Source: SZUA-35 sp964351995 (GTDB taxonomy: Bacteria > Actinomycetota > Acidimicrobiia > Acidimicrobiales > SZUA-35). Taken from it: a stretch of DNA of 64,000 bases. Shown in pieces: positions 8,992 through 17,583 of this stretch. How positions within the stretch are numbered: the stretch's first letter is position 1; each line of letters starts with the position of its first letter. The notes beneath the pieces were generated by a model, which saw nothing but the letters and a program-made list of their open reading frames with translations, made no database searches and was not told the origin of the DNA. Both the position numbers and the translations under genes were made by a program. The stretch covers positions 27,669-91,668 of the forward strand of contig CAYGQE010000019.1 of NCBI GenBank assembly GCA_964351995.1, written 5' to 3'.

Positions 8992-9624
8992 TCAACCAGG
9001 TTGCGGAGTGGTTCGGAGGTAAGGCTTCACCGTCGTGAATCCGGCGGGGAAGAGTTCTGCGGCATCGTCATCGCTCAGCTTTGGCGACACGATCACGTCA
9101 TCACCTTGTTGCCAGTTCACCGGTGTGGCGACCTTGTAGCCGTCGGTGAGTTGCAGGGAGTCGATCACCCGAAGGATCTCGTTGAAATTCCGTCCCGTCG
9201 ACGCGGGGTAGGTGAGCGTCAGGCGCACCTTGTTGGCTGGGTCGATGATGAACACAGACCGAACCGTCATGGTGTCGTCTGCGTTCGGGTGGATCATGTC
9301 GTAGAGATCGGCCACGACGCGATCGGGGTCGCCGATGATGGGGAAGTTCACGGCAGTGCCTTGCGTCTCTTCGATGTCGCCGATCCAACTGTCGTGGCTG
9401 GCGACGGTGTCGACGCTGACCGCAATCGCCTTGGTGTTGCGGGCGGCGAACTCGTCGCCCAGTTTGGCGGTGGCTCCCAGTTCAGTGGTGCAGACCGGAG
9501 TGAAGTCAGCGGGGTGGGAGAACAGCACGGCCCATGCGTCAGCCTTCCATTGATGGAAGGCAAGGTCGCCCTGTGTCGTGGGGGCGGTGAAGTCGGGTGC
9601 GGTATCGCCAAGTCGAAGTGTCAT
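8992..9624 (-). CDS. 1-Cys peroxiredoxin (Prx6 type)
   Basis: A 210-residue thiol peroxidase that reduces hydrogen peroxide and organic peroxides in the cytosol. The start at 9624 gives MTLRLGDTAPDFTAPTTQG. The active-site motif HPADFTPVCTTE holds the only cysteine of the protein, which defines it as 1-Cys. The RSVFIIDPANKVRLTLTYPASTGRNFNEILRV block and the C-terminal dimerisation region match Prx6 enzymes in order and length. A palindrome lies 34 bp upstream and may be an operator. It is not adjacent to a thioredoxin or AhpD-type partner, so its reductant is unknown. Confidence 0.93.
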   Translation of the reverse strand: MTLRLGDTAPDFTAPTTQGDLAFHQWKADAWAVLFSHPADFTPVCTTELGATAKLGDEFAARNTKAIAVSVDTVASHDSWIGDIEETQGTAVNFPIIGDPDRVVADLYDMIHPNADDTMTVRSVFIIDPANKVRLTLTYPASTGRNFNEILRVIDSLQLTDGYKVATPVNWQQGDDVIVSPKLSDDDAAELFPAGFTTVKPYLRTTPQPG

Positions 9625-9657
9625 GGCTTCAGTAAACCCGACGAATCCGATCAACTA

Positions 9658-9672
9658 TTCCGAATTTCGGAA
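9658..9672. promoter_or_regulatory. Perfect 7-1-7 palindrome upstream of peroxiredoxin
   Basis: TTCCGAA-t-TTCGGAA is a perfect dyad centred at 9665, 34-48 bp before the peroxiredoxin ATG. Its position and symmetry suit a dimeric regulator of peroxide stress. No regulator gene is adjacent, so this is inference. Confidence 0.4.
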
Positions 9673-9711
9673 AATCGTGGTGGCGCATGCACCCGCCACG
9701 GGGCGTGGGCG

Positions 9712-10104
9712 TTAGCCCCCAGCGACGGTGGTGGTTGCTTCGGTCGACGGTGTGGTCACCGGCGGGATCGTGAGCTTCTGGCCGACCTGGATGCTGTTGG
9801 CGTCCTCGATGCCATTGAAATTCGCCAGGTCTTCGGTGCTGACGCCGAATCGTTGAGCGATGATCGAGAGTGAATCACCCTGCTGAATGATGTACTCGGG
9901 CGTGGTGGTTGGCGGCGGCACGGTGGTCGGGGGCAGCGTCGTGATGATCGCCGCCGTCGATGAGGGCGAGATGGATGCCTCGAGCGTGGTTGCCCCCTCT
10001 TCGGGTGCGTTGCGGCCACAGCTCGCCAGCAGTCCTATTGCCGCCAAAGCGATCGCCGCGTTTCGCGCCATCGCTCGCTTCCGCTGGGTGCGGACTGCCG
10101 TCAT
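9712..10104 (-). CDS. LysM-domain lipoprotein
   Basis: A 130-residue exported protein. The ATG at 10104 is preferred over the one at 10110 because the AGGAG then sits 6 bp upstream instead of touching the start. A basic N-terminus and hydrophobic stretch end in lipobox LLASC, followed by a Ser/Thr/Pro-rich spacer. One LysM repeat follows (YIIQQGDSLSIIAQRFGV...NGIEDANSIQVGQKLTIP), which in this family binds the glycan of peptidoglycan. The tail is again Thr-rich. It is probably anchored in the membrane and touches the cell wall. It carries no catalytic domain. It is downstream of rsgA on the same strand. Confidence 0.88.
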   Translation of the reverse strand: MTAVRTQRKRAMARNAAIALAAIGLLASCGRNAPEEGATTLEASISPSSTAAIITTLPPTTVPPPTTTPEYIIQQGDSLSIIAQRFGVSTEDLANFNGIEDANSIQVGQKLTIPPVTTPSTEATTTVAGG

Positions 10105-10175
10105 GTCCATCTCCTGTGCCTGAGCCGTTGTGATGTCCGAGTATGGCGCATGGCCGAAGGCTGCGCAGGCATCCG

Positions 10176-11279
10176 TCAGCGACGTTTGCCCTTCTTCTTT
10201 CCCTTGTTGACCTTGCGAGGCCGCTCGCCGTCACGCTTGCGCTCGGCGCTGGCACGACTGCGGCTCTCGGTCCGGCGGTCGAACTCTTCGAGTTGATCGT
10301 TCTGGAGGTCGAGCTCTGCGTGGAGCTCGTTCCAGTGGATCAGCCGGCGATCGGTGGTCCGACCATCGACTCGTGCCTGGGTGACACCGCAACCCGGCTC
10401 CTTGCCATGGCTGCAGTCAGCGAAACGGCATGCGGCCGCCGCTTCGGCGATCTCCGGGAACGTCTTGTGGAGGCCATCGAGCGCCTGCCAGAGACCGATC
10501 TCACGAATGCCGGGGGTGTCGATCACGATGCCGCCGCCTGGGAGAGGGACCAGGTCTCGGGTGACGGTGGTGTGGCGGCCGCGGTTGTCGGTGGCGCGAA
10601 CCTCACCGATGCGCTGCACCTCACCGCCGGACAGTTCGTTCACCAACGTCGACTTTCCGATCCCTGACAAACCGAGCAGTGCAATGGTTCTGGCATCAGT
10701 GAAATGGGTACGAACTCGATCGATGTTGCGGCCCGAAACCGTCGAAATCGCCAACGTCTCGACACCGGGGGCGATGGCCGAGATGCTGGCGACTGCCTCT
10801 TCGGAATGGCCGACTTCGTCTGCTTTGGTGAGCAGCACGACCGGGGTGGCTCCGCTGGCCCATGCCAGCACGAGCTGCCGTTCGAGCCGGTTGAGGTTGA
10901 CCGGGCGATCGAGTCCGTGCATCACGAAGACGTCGTCGACGTTCGCCGCAAGCACTTGGGCCTCTGGCACCTTGCCTGGCGCACGCCGGGTGAGAGACGT
11001 TCTCCGAGGGGCGATGGCGGAAACGATCGGACCGTCCTCGGGGTCGTCGACCACGGCAACGAAGTCGCCGGTGGAGGGGGCCATGTCGGACGAGGATCGG
11101 ACTGAGCTGGAGGCAGCCAAGATGGCGTCGCCCCCGGTGAACACCAGGCAAAAGCCACGTGACGAACGAGCAATCCGCCCGTAGCTGTCGGCGTTCTGAT
11201 CGCTGAGCCATTCGTCGAGGTCGGCGTCCCAGCCGATCGACGCCAGCGTGGGTGCCAGCTTGGTGAGGTCGTCAGCCAT
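10176..11279 (-). CDS. rsgA: Ribosome small-subunit-dependent GTPase A
   Basis: A 367-residue circularly permuted GTPase that assists late maturation of the 30S subunit. The order is characteristic: an OB-like N-terminal domain (about residues 30-110), then G4 (TKAD), then P-loop GLSGIGKSTLVN, then G3 DTPGIRE, then a zinc-binding Cys/His cluster (CRFADCSHGKEPGCGV). It ends in a Lys/Arg-rich tail (KVNKGKKKGKRR) suited to rRNA contact. The start at 11279 (MADDLTKLAP) is chosen because the upstream frame only adds low-complexity sequence. Its neighbours on the strand are the S9 peptidase (upstream) and the LysM lipoprotein (downstream). Confidence 0.95.
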   Translation of the reverse strand: MADDLTKLAPTLASIGWDADLDEWLSDQNADSYGRIARSSRGFCLVFTGGDAILAASSSVRSSSDMAPSTGDFVAVVDDPEDGPIVSAIAPRRTSLTRRAPGKVPEAQVLAANVDDVFVMHGLDRPVNLNRLERQLVLAWASGATPVVLLTKADEVGHSEEAVASISAIAPGVETLAISTVSGRNIDRVRTHFTDARTIALLGLSGIGKSTLVNELSGGEVQRIGEVRATDNRGRHTTVTRDLVPLPGGGIVIDTPGIREIGLWQALDGLHKTFPEIAEAAAACRFADCSHGKEPGCGVTQARVDGRTTDRRLIHWNELHAELDLQNDQLEEFDRRTESRSRASAERKRDGERPRKVNKGKKKGKRR

Positions 11280-11360
11280 CAGCGAAGCCAAGCGTGGCGG
11301 AGGCAACGCAGGAGGGGAGAAAAGGTGATGAGGGCCACAACCCAACGATCATGGCGCGAA

Positions 11361-13523
11361 TCACGCCGCTTCGGTAGGGGAACCGAGATGTTCCAGCAGG
11401 AAGTCCCGCTGGAGGTGCAACAGATTCTCGGCCACGACCTCTTGTGGAGTCATGTGCGTGACACCACTGAGAGGTAACACAGCATGGGCCCTGCCGGCTG
11501 CAAGAAGAGCGCTCGAGAGCTGCAATGTGTGAGCGGCAACCACGTTGTCGTCGGCGAGACCGTGGATCAAGAACAACGGTCTGGTGAGGGCGGCGGCCTC
11601 GTTGATGAGGCTGCTGGTGGCGTAGTGAGCCGGATCGGTGTCGGGGTGACCGAGGTACCGCTCGGTGTAGTGCGTGTCGTAGAGCTGCCAGTCCGTCACG
11701 GGGGCACCAGCGATCGCAGCGTGGATGCGCCCGGGGGCTCGCATCACGGCAAGGGCCGCGAGGTAGCCGCCGAAGCTCCAGCCCCGGATGCCCACCCTGG
11801 TGAGGTCGAGACATGGGTACTCCTCGGCAGCAGCGTCGAGTGCGTCGATCTGGTCATCGAGGACAGGTGAGGCGAGATCTCCCCAGACCTCGCGTTCGAA
11901 GGCCGGGCCGCGACCCGGAGTGCCTCGGTTGTCGACGACCAGAACAGCGAAGCCCTGGTCGGCGAACCACTGCGAGGTCAGGTGGCTCAGGTGATTCTTC
12001 AACACCCGCTGTGCGTGTGGACCTCCGTAGGGGTCGAGGAGAACAGGCAGCGGGCTTGTGCCGTCGTGGTTGGCGGGAAAGAACATCGCCGAAGCGAGCG
12101 AGCGTTCCCCCAACCGCAGGAACTGGGGTGCAGCAGAGATCACAGGTTCCTCGACGTGGCTGGTGATCATCGCGACGGGGCCACCGTTGACGAAGATGCG
12201 GACGCTGATGGCACTGGTCTCGGGGGTAGCCGAGGTGATGACGATGATCTCGCCCGCCGCTGTTGCGTTGTGAACACCGGGTTCGGTGGTCAGGAAGCGA
12301 GCCGGGGCATCGGGCCGGTCGACGTCGATGGTTGCAACGTGGACTTCGGTCGAGTCGGTCCAGCCGGTGACCACGACGCGACCGTCGTCGACGGCCACGA
12401 TCGAGCGCACGTGGAGCTCGTCTCTGGATACGACCTGACCATCCAGGCACAGCACTCGGCGGTCGAGGTCGGTTCGGTCTTCGACGGTGAGGAGGCCTCG
12501 ATCAGTCCACGTCGGCGAACCAGGAATGAGCTCGACCCAGGTCGGATCGGTGATGGTCTGGATTTCCTTCACTGCGCCGCTGCCCGTGTCGATCGAGGCG
12601 ATCGAAATGAGGCGTTGGTGGCGGGGCTGACGAACCACGAGCGGGGGGTGGCCAGCCGACCAGACGATGTCGGCCAAGTATTCGAATAGGTCAGCTTCGA
12701 ACAGGTCAGCTTCGAAGACGTCAGCTTCGGCCGGTCCTGGAGCTTCCCGCCAGTGGATCGGCGTCTGTGTGCCGTTCAGGGCGATGTGCACGAGTTGGAC
12801 GTCGGCGTTGGTCGTCCCTGCCGCTGGGTAGCGGATCTCGTTGGGGACCGTTGCCGGGTTCGCTGGGTCGGCGATGTACCAGGCCGTGACGTTGTGATCT
12901 GCAACTCGTGTGGCGAGGAGACCCGATCCGTCAGGCGCCCACCAGAACCCGCGAGTGCGGCCCATTTCTTCGCCGGCGATGAAGTCGGCTCGTCCCCAGC
13001 TGACGAGCGGGTCCCTTTCGCCTGCGAGCTCGATGTCATCGCCGCTGCCGAGGTCGAGCAGGCGGAGCGAGCGGTCAGCGACGTAGGCACACCAACGGCC
13101 GGTGGGGTCGATGCGGGCATCGAACAAGCCGTCAGCGCATGGCACCAAGCGGGAGTCGCCGGTGCTGAGCTCGGTCACGACGATCGACCCTCCGAGCTCC
13201 ATGACCGCTGTCGTGTACTCGGCATCGGTGGTGTAGCGGACGATGCCGGAGGCGCTCTCCCGCGCCCGTTCCCTTCGAGTTCGTTCCGCAGGCGAGACCT
13301 CGGAGTTGCCGCTGCCTAGGGCGGCGGGATCAACGACGAGCCGTTCCGTTGACGAGGCGATGTCGATCGCCCACAAGCAGAGGATGGGATCGGAACCGTG
13401 CTTCGAGCGGAGGAAATAGACCGTGGACCCGTCGGGCGAAATGGCGGTGTCGCGCGGGGCCCCCAGGGTGAAGCGGCGGGTGGCGGCATGTTGTCGTGGG
13501 AACGACAGCGATTCGGCGGTCAT
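11361..13523 (-). CDS. S9 family prolyl oligopeptidase/dipeptidyl peptidase
   Basis: A 720-residue serine peptidase with an N-terminal beta-propeller (WWAPDGSGLLATR, a DPP4-type signature, plus WRVAYVADR-like blades) and a C-terminal alpha/beta-hydrolase domain. The catalytic Ser is in GIRGWSFGGYLA, the Asp in HGLADDNV, and the His in GVTHMTPQE. No signal peptide is apparent from the start at 13523 (MTAESLSFPRQ). The family removes Xaa-Pro dipeptides or cleaves small peptides. A 15-bp tandem repeat inside the propeller adds (E)ADLFE copies. It lies upstream of rsgA on the same strand with an 81-bp gap. Confidence 0.92.
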   Translation of the reverse strand: MTAESLSFPRQHAATRRFTLGAPRDTAISPDGSTVYFLRSKHGSDPILCLWAIDIASSTERLVVDPAALGSGNSEVSPAERTRRERARESASGIVRYTTDAEYTTAVMELGGSIVVTELSTGDSRLVPCADGLFDARIDPTGRWCAYVADRSLRLLDLGSGDDIELAGERDPLVSWGRADFIAGEEMGRTRGFWWAPDGSGLLATRVADHNVTAWYIADPANPATVPNEIRYPAAGTTNADVQLVHIALNGTQTPIHWREAPGPAEADVFEADLFEADLFEYLADIVWSAGHPPLVVRQPRHQRLISIASIDTGSGAVKEIQTITDPTWVELIPGSPTWTDRGLLTVEDRTDLDRRVLCLDGQVVSRDELHVRSIVAVDDGRVVVTGWTDSTEVHVATIDVDRPDAPARFLTTEPGVHNATAAGEIIVITSATPETSAISVRIFVNGGPVAMITSHVEEPVISAAPQFLRLGERSLASAMFFPANHDGTSPLPVLLDPYGGPHAQRVLKNHLSHLTSQWFADQGFAVLVVDNRGTPGRGPAFEREVWGDLASPVLDDQIDALDAAAEEYPCLDLTRVGIRGWSFGGYLAALAVMRAPGRIHAAIAGAPVTDWQLYDTHYTERYLGHPDTDPAHYATSSLINEAAALTRPLFLIHGLADDNVVAAHTLQLSSALLAAGRAHAVLPLSGVTHMTPQEVVAENLLHLQRDFLLEHLGSPTEAA
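12681..12730 (-). repeat. In-frame 15-bp tandem repeat in the S9 peptidase
   Basis: Three 15-bp units begin TTCGAA (12681, 12696 and 12711) and a fourth is partial. They encode repeated Glu-Ala-Asp-(Val/Leu)-Phe on the minus strand. The units differ at a few bases, so the array is not freshly duplicated. Confidence 0.85.
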
Positions 13524-13595
13524 GTTGTCGACTTTATGAGATCCGGCTGAGCGCACCGCAGAAGGGGTGGAATCGCTGGGGACGTACATGCTTGC

Positions 13596-14984
13596 CTAGA
13601 CGGGCAGCCCCTTGACGCCGAGGCTGCGCAAGCCGGCCCGAAGGTCGTCCTTGAGCAATGCGGGGTCGATGCCGGTCGCCGGATCGATGTGGAGACCGAA
13701 GGCCGCCTCGTCGCCGAGGGTGAGCAGCGTCGTGTTGAAGGCGGTGCCGCCGACGGGGCCCACCGGTCGGAGCGACACGATTTTGTTGCCAGCGATCCAC
13801 AACGGAATTGCCGGGCCCGGCAGGTTGCTGGTGGCGATGTCGATGCGGCGCGTCTGTTGTAGCGCAATCGATGCCGCGACCGATGCCGGCAACAGGTTGG
13901 CCACGGTGCCCAACGCCCCCATGGCGCCAGCGGTGGTGCCGACGTCGTCGCGTTTCGCCTGGATCTGACGACGCAGCTCACCAAGGCGCTCGTCGATGCC
14001 AGCCCCGGTACCGGGAAGGCCCACAGCGATCGGCACGAAGGAGTTGCTGGCTGGGTCGTCGTCGGCCGACCGGGTGCTGATGACGATGGACGTCTGGAGC
14101 TCGGGCAGCTCTACCCCCGCCCGATCGTGCTGACGCACCGCGGCTTCGACACAAGCGGCCACGAAGAGTTCGTTCAACCGAATGTCGCGAGCTCGAGCTG
14201 CGGCCCGGAGGGTGCTGAGCGGCGCGGCGTAGGTGACAAGGCGGCGATTGCCGGACCGCCGGGTCCACAGAGGCGAGCGAGCCGCATCCGTGGATGATGG
14301 CAATTGGTCAGCCAAGTGTTTCGCTGCGGCGCCGGCTTCGGCAGCCCGTTGCGGGTTGGCGAGTGCGTTGGCTGCCTCGTTGAAAAAGCCAGCGATGCGC
14401 TCGGCACCGAAGCGGAGCGAATCGCCGAGGCTTGCGGGATTGGGATCGAGAGGTGACTCGCTTGCCAGCGTGTCGAGGATGTCTTGCACCGAACCCATGG
14501 CGGGGGCTGGAGCATCGGGTTGGAACTCGAGCAGGTGGGCGGCGAGCCCGAGTGCACCCTGGCCGTCGGCAATCGAGTGATGGAGCTTGACGATCACTGC
14601 GCTTCGCCGCCGAGGAAGGCCAGACACGATGGTGATCTGCCAAAGTGGGCGATCTCGATCGAACGGGTCGTTGATGATCCGACACGCAAGCGATTCGAGC
14701 GTTGCCATGCTGGCGGGGGTCGGTAGCCGGATGGCTCGAAGGTGATGATCGAGGTCGAGGTGCCGATCGAGGACGCGCTCGGGCGGAACAAGAGGAATGC
14801 CGCTGGGCTGCACGCGCTCCCGGAGAGCCGGCACGGTTGGGAGCGCCTTGGTGATCGTCGCCCGGAGACGTTCGAGACTCGGTGCGCCCTCGACGATCGC
14901 AATCGCACCCATGGTGGACCGAAGCTGAGGATTCTGTTCGACGCTCCACATCAGGGCCTCGGTGTCGGTCATGCGGCTCGGCAT
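13596..14984 (-). CDS. Wax ester synthase/diacylglycerol acyltransferase (WS/DGAT)
   Basis: A 462-residue acyl-CoA-dependent acyltransferase that makes storage wax esters or triacylglycerols at the membrane face. The catalytic HHxxxDG motif is HHSIADG at about residues 135-141. The N-terminal half carries the typical FDRDRPLW block. The C-terminal half carries the SNLPGP motif (DIATSNLPGPAIPLW) and an NTTLLTLGDEAAFGLHID stretch of this family. The start at 14984 (MPSRMTDTEALMW) matches family N-termini; the ATG at 14972 is possible. It is divergent from the acyltransferase-3 gene. Storage lipid synthesis is common in actinobacteria and fits the lipid enzymes nearby. Confidence 0.93.
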   Translation of the reverse strand: MPSRMTDTEALMWSVEQNPQLRSTMGAIAIVEGAPSLERLRATITKALPTVPALRERVQPSGIPLVPPERVLDRHLDLDHHLRAIRLPTPASMATLESLACRIINDPFDRDRPLWQITIVSGLPRRRSAVIVKLHHSIADGQGALGLAAHLLEFQPDAPAPAMGSVQDILDTLASESPLDPNPASLGDSLRFGAERIAGFFNEAANALANPQRAAEAGAAAKHLADQLPSSTDAARSPLWTRRSGNRRLVTYAAPLSTLRAAARARDIRLNELFVAACVEAAVRQHDRAGVELPELQTSIVISTRSADDDPASNSFVPIAVGLPGTGAGIDERLGELRRQIQAKRDDVGTTAGAMGALGTVANLLPASVAASIALQQTRRIDIATSNLPGPAIPLWIAGNKIVSLRPVGPVGGTAFNTTLLTLGDEAAFGLHIDPATGIDPALLKDDLRAGLRSLGVKGLPV

Positions 14985-15045
14985 CGGACCAGGATGCCAG
15001 GACGGCGAGGGGTCACATCGCTGATGGCGCAGCCGATGCACACCT

Positions 15046-16140
15046 ATGGCGTCGAGTGCTCACAGCAATGCGACAACGCGAGAAACCCCTGACGCTTGTG
15101 TTGCGCCCGCACTGCCGGCGGCGCTCGGGCACATCGAGTCGCTCGATGGGCTCAGGGGGATTGCCGTCCTCATCGTCATGGCGTATCACGGCGGGTGGTT
15201 CGGGATTTCCGGTGGCTTCATCGGTGTCGATCTTTTTTTCCTGCTGAGCGGGTTTCTCATCACACGCTTGCTGATTGACGAACACACTCGAAACGGCACA
15301 ATCTCGATGAAGTCGTTCTACATCCGGCGGGGACTGCGGCTGCTCCCCGCGCTGCTCACGTTGGTCGCTGGTGTCTGGCTCGCCGCCGTACTGCTCGAAT
15401 CAACGGGGTTCCGCGAGGGCCTGGGCGGACGAACGTTCTGGGCGCTCTCCTATCTCGCGAACTGGAACGACGTCTTCACCGGTACACACTTCGGGCCCTT
15501 CAGTCACCTGTGGTCCTTGAGCGTGGAAGAGCAGTTCTATGTGGTCTGGCCGCTCGTCGTGATCGCCATCATCGGCCGCTGGGGCATCGCAGCTGTTGCC
15601 CACATCGCGCTGGGTGGGTCGATCTTCTTTGCCGCTACGACGGCGGTGCAGTCCGCCTTCGGTGTCTCCCAGTTCACTCTCTACTACGGCACTCACTCCC
15701 ACGGCGCGGTCTTGCTGCTCGCTGGCGCCTGGTTGGGCGCGAGCCCAGCAATTGTTGCCCGCATCGATGTGGCGTTCGGCAAGCGCCTTCTTTCGGTTGG
15801 CCTTGCTGGACTTGCTGTCCTGATCTTGCTGCCGTCGAGCTACGAGGGGTGGCACCCCCAGACGGGGTACGTCCCGGTGACCTTGATGTCGTTGGCTTTG
15901 GTAGCCGGAGCGGTGGGCCACCCCAGGTTCCACCCGTTGCACATTGCACCGCTTCGTCTTGCTGGCCGTTTGTCGTACGGGCTCTACCTCTGGCACATCC
16001 CGATGTTCGCCATCACCATGGCACTCATCCCCGATGTCAATCGTGTCATTGCGGTCGGGGGTGGATCCTTTGCTGCGGCGATTGTCTCCTACGTCGTGAT
16101 CGAGCAACCTGCGATGCGGCTGAAGCATCGCTGGACATGA
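15046..16140 (+). CDS. Acyltransferase family 3 membrane protein (OafA/YrhL like)
   Basis: A 364-residue polytopic protein with about ten hydrophobic segments. It opens with the family signature SLDGLRGIAVLIVMAYHGGW, which includes the essential His, followed by GVDLFFLLSGFLITRLL. The later SVEEQFYVVWPL element is also typical. Such enzymes move acyl groups onto cell-surface glycans, lipids or antibiotics. The C-terminal SGNH hydrolase domain found in some relatives is absent. The downstream esterase-like gene overlaps by 4 bp (ATGA), suggesting that the pair act together on one acylated product (inference). Confidence 0.9.
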   Translation: MASSAHSNATTRETPDACVAPALPAALGHIESLDGLRGIAVLIVMAYHGGWFGISGGFIGVDLFFLLSGFLITRLLIDEHTRNGTISMKSFYIRRGLRLLPALLTLVAGVWLAAVLLESTGFREGLGGRTFWALSYLANWNDVFTGTHFGPFSHLWSLSVEEQFYVVWPLVVIAIIGRWGIAAVAHIALGGSIFFAATTAVQSAFGVSQFTLYYGTHSHGAVLLLAGAWLGASPAIVARIDVAFGKRLLSVGLAGLAVLILLPSSYEGWHPQTGYVPVTLMSLALVAGAVGHPRFHPLHIAPLRLAGRLSYGLYLWHIPMFAITMALIPDVNRVIAVGGGSFAAAIVSYVVIEQPAMRLKHRWT

Positions 16141-17018
16141 ATCAGCGAATCGCTGTCCTGCTGACGGGGCTGGTGGTTGCGCTCGGCGTGTTGCTGTGGG
16201 CGAGCCGAGACATGTCGCCGCATCAGCGCTCGCCACTCGATGTTGATGCGGTCGCAGACATCGACGTTCGGTATGGCCCAGCTGGCCGGCAGGTCCTCGA
16301 CGTCTACATCCCTTCGATGGAGGGACCCCATCCCGTCATCGTCTACTTCCACCCTGGCGGTTGGGTCGAGGGCGACAAGTCAGAGTCGATACCGATTTGG
16401 GACTGGACCGAACGGGGCTATGCGGTGGTGTCGGCCAACTACACGCTGGCCGACGGGATCGGAACGATTCACGACTCGGTCGATAGCGCCGAGGCTGCGG
16501 TGCGTTTTGTCGTCGCAGAGGGGGATCGTTGGGATCTCGACACCGAGCGCTTGGGAGTGCTCGGATTCTCCGCTGGAGGGCATCTCGCCATCATGCTCAG
16601 CCAACGAGATCTTCCGATTTCGGCCGTTGGGTTGATTGGTGCGCCGACCAACCTGGTCGGGCTACTCGACCCCGCCACTCCATTCTTCGATGGCAGAACT
16701 GGAGACGAGGTTCCATTGGTCATACGAGAACGTTTGGGCTGCACCCCCGCATCTACGTGCATTGCTGCCGCAACCGAGATGTCTCCGACCAAAGGGGTCG
16801 CTGGTTCTGCACCGGTGCTGATCGTCCACGGTGATGCTGATCCAATCGTCGACCCGTCTCATGCCATCGATTTGGAGCGATCGCTTCGCTCGCAGGGGGT
16901 CGACGTGGAACTCGTCATTGTCGACGGTGGGCGTCATTGGGCGGACAGCGACAGAATCGGGGTCTTCTTCGACGATCTTCTGACCCCACCAGGCATGGCA
17001 CAGCGACTTGGACGTTGA
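16137..17018 (+). CDS. Membrane-anchored alpha/beta-hydrolase (carboxylesterase, HSL/BD-FAE type)
   Basis: A 293-residue hydrolase whose start overlaps the upstream stop (ATGA). An N-terminal hydrophobic segment (LLTGLVVALGVLLWA) should act as a signal anchor, placing the enzyme outside the membrane. The oxyanion motif FHPGGW, nucleophile elbow GFSAGG (Ser145), acidic residue in HGDADPIVD and final His in GGRHW complete the catalytic set. The family cleaves short acyl esters. Translational coupling to the acyltransferase suggests a matched add/remove or transfer pair at the cell surface. The frame is open upstream in the acyltransferase gene, but that part is out-of-frame shadow. Confidence 0.9.
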   Translation: MNQRIAVLLTGLVVALGVLLWASRDMSPHQRSPLDVDAVADIDVRYGPAGRQVLDVYIPSMEGPHPVIVYFHPGGWVEGDKSESIPIWDWTERGYAVVSANYTLADGIGTIHDSVDSAEAAVRFVVAEGDRWDLDTERLGVLGFSAGGHLAIMLSQRDLPISAVGLIGAPTNLVGLLDPATPFFDGRTGDEVPLVIRERLGCTPASTCIAAATEMSPTKGVAGSAPVLIVHGDADPIVDPSHAIDLERSLRSQGVDVELVIVDGGRHWADSDRIGVFFDDLLTPPGMAQRLGR

Positions 17019-17106
17019 GCGATTGCCACCCGTCTTGCAGGTTCTCGGCACTTGAGTTCAGAGATTCGGCCCGTTGGCCGATAGGATTGTTCTCGTTGTC
17101 CCTAAC

Positions 17107-17127
17107 TGGCGGTAGCTCATACCGCCA
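17107..17127. promoter_or_regulatory. Dyad upstream of the ferredoxin gene
   Basis: TGGCGGTA-gctca-TACCGCCA is a perfect 8-bp inverted repeat with a 5-nt spacer, 59 bp before the ferredoxin ATG. It is a possible operator, since no T-tract follows that would make it a terminator for the hydrolase. Confidence 0.4.
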
Positions 17128-17186
17128 CCGGAGCAAGCCGATCATTACGTCGTCCTTGCTCAATCATCAAGAAAAGGTGCCCCAAC

Positions 17187-17453
17187 ATGGTCAAAGTCTG
17201 GATCGATCAGGATCTCTGCACTGGCGACGGTCTCTGCGCCGAGATCGCCCCCGATGTCTTCTTCGGAATGGATGACGGCCTGTATTACGTCAAGGAAGAC
17301 ACGGCCAACTTCGGTGCCGAGAAGCTCTTTGACGGCACTGCCAACCCGGCTGGTGCTGAAGGTATGGCTCGCGTGCCCGACGGAGGACTCGATCGTGTGA
17401 TCGAATCCGCCGAAGAGTGCCCCGGTGAGTGCATCTTCATCGACGTCGACTGA
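17187..17453 (+). CDS. Small iron-sulfur ferredoxin (P450-partner type)
   Basis: An 88-residue acidic electron carrier. The first cluster ligands are Cys11 and Cys17 (LCTGDGLCAEIAPDVF), a C-x5-C spacing seen in actinobacterial 3Fe-4S ferredoxins that feed P450s. The C-terminal ligand region is EECPGECIF with Cys78 and Cys82. That leaves four cysteines, so a 4Fe-4S cluster cannot be excluded. There is a good start and a strong terminator after the gene, so it is probably monocistronic. The nearest P450 gene is 21 kb away, so partnership with it is only a guess. Confidence 0.9.
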   Translation: MVKVWIDQDLCTGDGLCAEIAPDVFFGMDDGLYYVKEDTANFGAEKLFDGTANPAGAEGMARVPDGGLDRVIESAEECPGECIFIDVD

Positions 17454-17528
17454 CACCGACCGGCCTCGCGGCCTTTGACCGATCGGCACCTTCGACCGTC
17501 TGTCAATTCGCCGAATAGTGATTTCGAC

Positions 17529-17568
17529 ACAATGAACTGGGCCGTTTGGCTCAGTTCATTGTCGTTTT
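17529..17568 (+). terminator. Strong rho-independent terminator after ferredoxin
   Basis: A 15-bp stem with one G-T wobble (ACAATGAACTGGGCC / GGCTCAGTTCATTGT), a GTTT loop, then CGTTTTGG. It lies 76 bp past the ferredoxin stop and just before the next gene on the same strand. Confidence 0.9.
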
Positions 17569-17583
17569 GGACGATGGTCAGAG

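Noticed and set aside
9001..9873. Plus-strand open frame of 290 codons over the peroxiredoxin
   Set aside because: It is a shadow of the peroxiredoxin and its upstream region; the His/Val/Asp-rich text shows no fold.
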